A DNA stretch of 64,000 bases, from assembly GCF_000247695.1 (NCBI RefSeq), contig NW_004624801.1:2068265-2132264 (forward strand), read 5' to 3'. The notes below the pieces were generated by a model that was not told the origin of the DNA, made no database searches, and saw only the letters and a list, made by a program, of their open reading frames with translations. The stretch is from Heterocephalus glaber (lineage: Eukaryota > Chordata > Mammalia > Rodentia > Bathyergidae). Each line of letters starts with the position of its first letter. Position 1 is the stretch's first letter. This document shows, piece after piece, positions 59,761 to 64,000 of the stretch. A program made the position numbers and the translations under genes.

Positions 59761-60325
59761 ATATCTTCTAAGGGAGGTTTTCAAGTTTCCTATGTGTTAA
59801 CCCTTGAGAGTTTATGGGATTGAGTAGACACTGCTTCTCCACAGTCAAGAGAATAAATTACTTATCTTTCAATTCTTTTGGGGTTTGCATTTGGCAGACA
59901 TTAATATTCTTCACCAGTAATTTTGATAATTTGAGGGTATATGAAGGATGACACCTCCCTGCTCTCTCTTTGAAAGGACTGCATGATTTATTCTGGCCAA
60001 TGAGATATAAGCAGATTTTGCTCTCTTCCTCTGCCAAGGTATTAGGGAGAACAAAGTATGAGGTGGCATGGAGATGTCCCAACTCTGAAGCCATCTACAA
60101 TGCTGAGCTCCCAAAGGAAGACACTTGCCCTGTCCAATAGAGTGAACTTTAGAACTACAAAAAACAGATATTTCCTGGGCCAAACCACTGAAATGTTGGC
60201 AGTGCCTGTTACTCCACATTACCTAGTCTATCCTTACTAACACAAAGTGGCCCCTAGAAAGAGATTTTTATTTTCTAAAATTGCTTAGAACTGAGCTGCT
60301 ATTTAATACTCTGGCGAAAATGACG
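59761..60325. other. Unannotated intergenic DNA
   Basis: Nothing recognised in about 560 bp. Confidence 0.5.
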
Positions 60326-60380
60326 TAAGACAGGCTGGTACATGGTGAACACTCAATAAATGTTGGTTTGGACATTTGAT
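60326..60380 (+). repeat. L2 LINE 3' terminus, sense
   Basis: gctggtacatggtgaacact and caataaatgttggtttgg are the conserved 3' terminal block of L2. Confidence 0.6.
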
Positions 60381-60954
60381 TTGTAATGTTGGGCCCCCAA
60401 ACAAACCAGAAACATAATAAAGTAGAAGTTCAGCAGTGTCATCCCTGGAACAGTTTGTCAATGTTCACACAGAGAAACCATCTGCAAAATTATGGATCCT
60501 ATCCCCTCTCCTTCTCTACTTGCTCACCAGTGGGAATGGAGAATCACGTTCACAGACTACTTCTCAGAGTATCTCTCAGAAATTGTCTAGTCACACAAAG
60601 CCAGAAAGAAATATCTAGGCCAGATGAGAGTGATTTCTTTTTAAATATATCTCTTTTCTCTTTGAGACTACTTCACAGTCATATGGGTGAGATTATGAGA
60701 AACTCACCTTTATATGACATAAGCATTTCTTTGGCCTAAGATAGAATGTGATTTCCCTTTATCACTGTTTGGAACATTAGAATCATGAAGTCCCTCATGC
60801 CTAAAGAAATTGTTGAGTCTTGGTGGTTTATCTGGATAATCAAGGATAGGAAGTTATTGAATTATCTAAGAATTTAGACTGACTGTAGAGACAGATGACC
60901 AGGTTATCTAATATTAAATGGGAAAAATTATACTATACACCCTTAAACCAGAAG
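60381..60954. other. Unannotated intergenic DNA
   Basis: Nothing recognised; a 117-codon plus-strand frame (60386-60739) has no recognisable domain. Confidence 0.5.
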
Positions 60955-61160
60955 CTGTGGTAGTGAGGACTGGCAGATAAGCAATTCCTGAGTTTGAGCC
61001 TGATTCTGCATCTTACCAGTTGTATGACCCTCCAATAGTACAACGCTCTGAGCTTGAAATCTTTCCTCTGTTAAGTGCACAATATTTGGGAAGAAATTGA
61101 GCAAAACCAAGTGTGTAAATAGCCTAACATAGTAAGCACTCATAGAACTCATAATCATTT
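60955..61160 (+). repeat. MIR SINE, sense, near full length
   Basis: gctgtggtagtgaggactgg, ttgagcctgattctgcatct, taccagttgtatgaccct, cctctgttaagtgcac and tagtaagcactcatagaac cover the MIR from near its start to its 3' part. It ends where the antisense SINE inserted. Confidence 0.75.
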
Positions 61161-61255
61161 TTTCTTTTTTGATACCGGGGATCAAACTCGGATCCTTGCG
61201 CTTGTGAGGCAGGCAGCGGAACCACTGAGCTAAATCCCCGGCCCTCATAATCATT
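61149..61255 (-). repeat. tRNA-derived SINE, antisense, with 12-bp target duplication
   Basis: The SINE (61161-61243) is flanked by ctcataatcatt at 61149-61160 and 61244-61255, perfect over 12 bp. The body gataccggggatcaaactcg ... ctaaatccccggccc is well preserved. It inserted into the 3' end of the MIR. Confidence 0.92.
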
Positions 61256-61651
61256 CTCTCCCTTGAAAGGCCATCCTTTCAACCATAAATAAATATAGCT
61301 ACAGAGGCAAAATGTTAGTTGGCTTTCTGTCACCTATAATTAAACCTGTCTAATTATCACATTTATTAAATATAAGATCTTATTAGTTCACATGACTGAA
61401 AATTCCAATAACAGAACTAAGTTCAGATAGAGGCAGAAAGAACCCAAGGAGAGTCAGAAAGATCTTTCTACCTTCCCATCAGCTCCTTCTATATTCTTTT
61501 GTACTGGCCTCCCTCTCTGTCCTTGAAAACTCCAAATATAGTAATTCAAAAATACACACAGGAAAAACTTCTTCCTAAGAGTTAATCCAAAAGATCTCAG
61601 AATTCATGTTTATTGGATGAACCTGATCACATGCTCACTTTTGAACTAATC
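61256..61651. other. Unannotated intergenic DNA
   Basis: Nothing recognised. Confidence 0.5.
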
Positions 61652-61819
61652 ACTGTGGCCTGAAAGGCCACAGTATATACTAATTAGGCTACACAGAACA
61701 GAATTTTTATATACTAATTATATATTAATTAGTATATAAATGAATACACTAATGTATGTACTATTTATATACATATATACTATATATATACTAATTAGGC
61801 TACACAGAACAGAATTTTT
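61652..61819. repeat. Perfect hairpin plus 35-bp direct repeat around an AT-rich core
   Basis: 61652-61674 is a perfect 10-bp stem with a 3-nt loop (actgtggcct / aggccacagt). Directly after it, a 35-bp block (tatatactaattaggctaca...) at 61674-61708 is repeated without change at 61785-61819. The 76 bp between are almost pure A/T and contain tatactaattatatatt / attagtatat inverted runs. Confidence 0.9.
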
Positions 61820-62140
61820 CAACTCCAGCTCAATCATAGAGCTTGAGAATTTAAAAAGGGTCTTCCAATTTTAAAAAATGTACTTTCATTTGAAGAGGGG
61901 AGAGTGGAAATTGAGAAGGGAAGCAGAGCAGATTTTTACTCATAAGGCATAACTAGACTAAAGAAAAAAGCAAGAGGAGATATGTGACCAAATATTCAGA
62001 AAAATCAGATATCCATATCCTGTCACTCACAGTGGGACTTAAACCCGGAATTGTGTGTCCACCACAGGTAGTGGTTTTCCTACTGCTACATTCAGTCTCC
62101 TAGTGGCAACCGTTTATGAGCAGCTAACAAGAGTTAGGTG
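61820..62140. other. Unannotated intergenic DNA
   Basis: Nothing recognised. Confidence 0.5.
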
Positions 62141-62330
62141 GGGCCAGGCATGATGGCACAGACTTCCAAGTGATCTCCTGAGGCTGAGGTAGGAGGATCA
62201 CCTGAGTCCATAAGTTTGAAACCAATTTGAGGGAACACAGGGAGACCCAATCCCAAAATAACAAGGTAGGTGGGGAATTGGCAAGCACAAAACAACAACA
62301 ACAACACCAAAAAAAAACCAGAGAGCAAAA
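62141..62330 (+). repeat. 7SL-derived SINE (B1/Alu-like), diverged
   Basis: gggccaggcatgatggcaca, gaggctgaggtaggaggatc, acctgagtccataagtttga and ggagacccaatcccaaaat are 7SL-type words. The tail has a short ID-like remnant (ggtggggaattggcaagcac) and a (CAA)n/A-rich end. Confidence 0.75.
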
Positions 62331-62744
62331 TTGTGATCTAAAAGTTAGTAATAAGAGTTTGAAACTGGATAGCTATTTGTCCTATAACCAAAATAGAAGC
62401 AAATTCACTGGGATATATTTGTCAACAAGTAACTGTCAACTCAGATTCAACTGGTTTAAAACACAAGGAAATGTATTAATCTCTTTAGGTAGAAAGGGAC
62501 GGGGGGAGAGGGAGAAAACGAGCAGGTTCCAGGAAAGGAATAAAGACTTAGAATTTTCCATACCAAATATCTGCTATGGCCTAAGACTGGATGTCATAAG
62601 ATGGCTACAAGTGGCTTCATGCTACCTTGCTCTAGTCTAGCATGAGAGAAATACCACCTCTTGGCAAAAACATGAAACAAGGTGTTTTTTTTTTCCTTTA
62701 CTTCGGCATGTGTTAAATCAGGTCATGCAGTTTTAAGGACAAAC
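62331..62744. other. Unannotated intergenic DNA
   Basis: Nothing recognised. Confidence 0.5.
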
Positions 62745-62805
62745 TGGACTTTAAAAAATTATTTTTTACTGGGCATTCCGTATTTTATCTGGCAACTCTA
62801 GTTCT
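62745..62805. repeat. Partial palindromic ancient repeat
   Basis: tggactttaaaaaattattt, ttactgggcattccgtattt and tatctggcaactctag are the right end of the family described at 17225. Confidence 0.45.
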
Positions 62806-63189
62806 GATTGAATTAAGCTTATTCCAAACACCCTCTAGAGAGAAGTGTGGAGGACATAGGAACAAAATCAGAGTACATATCTGTCTCACCTTTAGAAAGG
62901 AAGGTGAACTGAATGGTAAGAATACATACTGTGGAACCACTGCAGACCGCCGGGTGGCATGGACGCCAGCAGGCCTGCCAGAGATCATGTAACGTGGACG
63001 CTGTGTGCAGCATTTGAATCTGCACAGGAGAGGCACCAGGGGGAACATAAAGGCTATGGTTATGAACCCCAGAAGAAAGAGCAGAAGTGAACAACAGAGA
63101 AAGCCTTTCTGACGCTCCTCAATGAAAGTTGAAGCCCACTGAGAAAGTGAAGAAAAACTCTTCAATAAAAGCATACTGGATCATTGTGG
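62806..63189. other. Unannotated DNA before the L1
   Basis: A 129-codon minus-strand frame (63174-62785) is not recognised. The exact start of the L1 5' UTR is not visible, so part of this may belong to it. Confidence 0.4.
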
Positions 63190-63689
63190 TTGGTAAGTTG
63201 GTGGGATCAGCACCTCCCATAGAAACCCAAACTCGCATAGGGAGGAGGACAGCTAGAACCTGCAGTAGAACCTTGCAGAGTTTAATCCTGCAGGAGGTCA
63301 GGGACCTCAGCTTGGAACTTGCAGCCAGAAATCAGTCTGAATCTCAGTAGACTACAGCTGGCTTGCTGAGACTAATTGACTTAGACCCGCACACTGCTGC
63401 CCACATCGCCTACCAGGAGAGCAGACACATATCCTAAGGGAGAACTTTTTTTGTTTGTTTGTTTTGTTTTATACACAGAGGAGGTGAGCCTCTCCCAGCG
63501 GCCAGGAGGAGGCTTCTGGGCTACTGTACCACCTCCCCATCACAGAGGAGGTGAGCCATGACAGCACCCAGGAGGAGACTTCTGGACTGCAGTACCACTC
63601 CACCACCACCACCCCGCCCCCCGCCAACAGCACAGAGGAGGTGAGCCTTGCAGGCACTAGCAGCAGCACTCCTGCCCCGCCCCATTGAA
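63190..63689 (+). promoter_or_regulatory. L1 5' UTR with short repeated modules
   Basis: A GC-richer block upstream of the ORF1 start. The module cacagaggaggtgagcc occurs at 63474, 63541 and 63631. In the first two copies it is followed by similar text (ccaggaggaggcttctgg and ccaggaggagacttctgg, then ctgtaccac and cagtaccac). Spacings are 67 and 90 bp; the second unit is enlarged by a CCA-rich run (63598-63615). In L1 elements the 5' UTR holds the internal Pol II promoter, and tandem units there are known in rodents. Promoter activity is inference; the left boundary is approximate. Confidence 0.65.
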
Positions 63690-64000
63690 ATGAGAAGACA
63701 CATAAACAAGTCTCAGAACCAGACTTCCAGATCACCTAAAGTAACCTCAAAGGGAAATGAGATGGAACACTCTGGTACTCAATCCCCTGGACTCCCTGAA
63801 CTGACAATGAAAGATGATCTGGAAAAAATGAAATCAGAAATAATTTCTCAGATAACAGCATAGATCATTCCCATAGTGAAAGACACAATTAATAAATCTA
63901 GAGAGAACACAGATTAAAAAAATAGAGGAGCTGAGGAACATGATGGAATCCCAACATAGGAAACAAATGGAATCCATAAAACAGATGCAAACAGATTTCC
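63690..64000 (+). pseudogene. L1 ORF1 N-terminal part, broken
   Basis: Starts at ATG 63690 (MRRHINKSQNQTSRSPK...), a basic, Ser/Thr-rich N-terminus followed by KDDLEKMKSEIISQITA and a TAG at 63861-63863. Downstream, in another frame from about 63913, IKKIEELRNMMESQ and KQMESIKQMQTDF continue as a heptad-like coiled coil. This agrees with the L1 ORF1 RNA-binding protein, whose N-terminal coiled coil makes trimers. A stop and at least one frameshift break it, so this copy is not intact. It continues beyond the window. Confidence 0.8.

Noticed and set aside
62785..63174. 129-codon minus-strand open frame next to the L1
   Set aside because: No recognised domain, no conserved motif, and overlapping alternative frames of similar length.

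Overview
This is a mammalian, almost certainly rodent, nuclear window with no protein-coding gene that I can support. The lineage evidence is the SINE content. There are about a dozen short tRNA-derived copies (body about 75-80 bp, A box tagctcagtgg, B box gttcgatcc, ending in ggtacc plus an A-rich tail). There are also 7SL/B1-like monomers fused to an ID-like tail (B1-dID type), and an L1 lineage with its own 3' end. B1-dID composites are known from Sciuridae, Castoridae, Gliridae and relatives. I lean to a castorimorph such as beaver, but the species call is inference. Two runs of exactly 100 N (458-557 and 52627-52726) are assembly gaps.

Layout. 1-12 kb: dispersed SINEs, MIR, L2, an almost palindromic Tigger-type element (4758-4952) and a MER20. 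11.8-15.6 kb: a three-SINE cluster, a clean L1 3'-end insertion with target duplication, a 35-nt 3'-truncated U2 snRNA pseudogene, an inverted (twin-primed) old L1, then MIR and L2. 16-27 kb: SINEs with perfect target-site duplications inside older L2 and MLT1 copies, a palindromic ancient repeat, an antisense old L1, a MaLR LTR and a MIR. 27-31 kb: about 4 kb with nothing recognised. 31-38 kb: a second inverted L1, an L1 ORF2/3' UTR remnant, a solo MaLR LTR, and a nested L1+SINE insertion with three copies of one target sequence. 39-47 kb: MIR and L2 fragments and an antisense L1 3' UTR. 48-50 kb: two Tigger elements, one with a decayed transposase C-terminus, then a MER20. 51-58 kb: B1 composites, a GAAA microsatellite around a gap, three antisense MaLR LTRs and SINEs. 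58-64 kb: an old L1, MIR, SINEs, a 35-bp direct repeat, and the 5' end of an L1 (5' UTR repeats plus ORF1 start) running off the right edge.

The long open frames show no recognisable domain, lie on repeats, or span N runs. I see no operon, CRISPR array, tRNA gene, riboswitch or phage element. The value of the window is as a record of retrotransposition and transposon decay. The best items are the U2 fragment, the triple target-site nest, the two inverted L1s, two ultra-short 5'-truncated SINE insertions, and the L1 5' UTR modules. I did not find a convincing new biological system. Repeat family names come from memory of consensus sequences, not from a database search.
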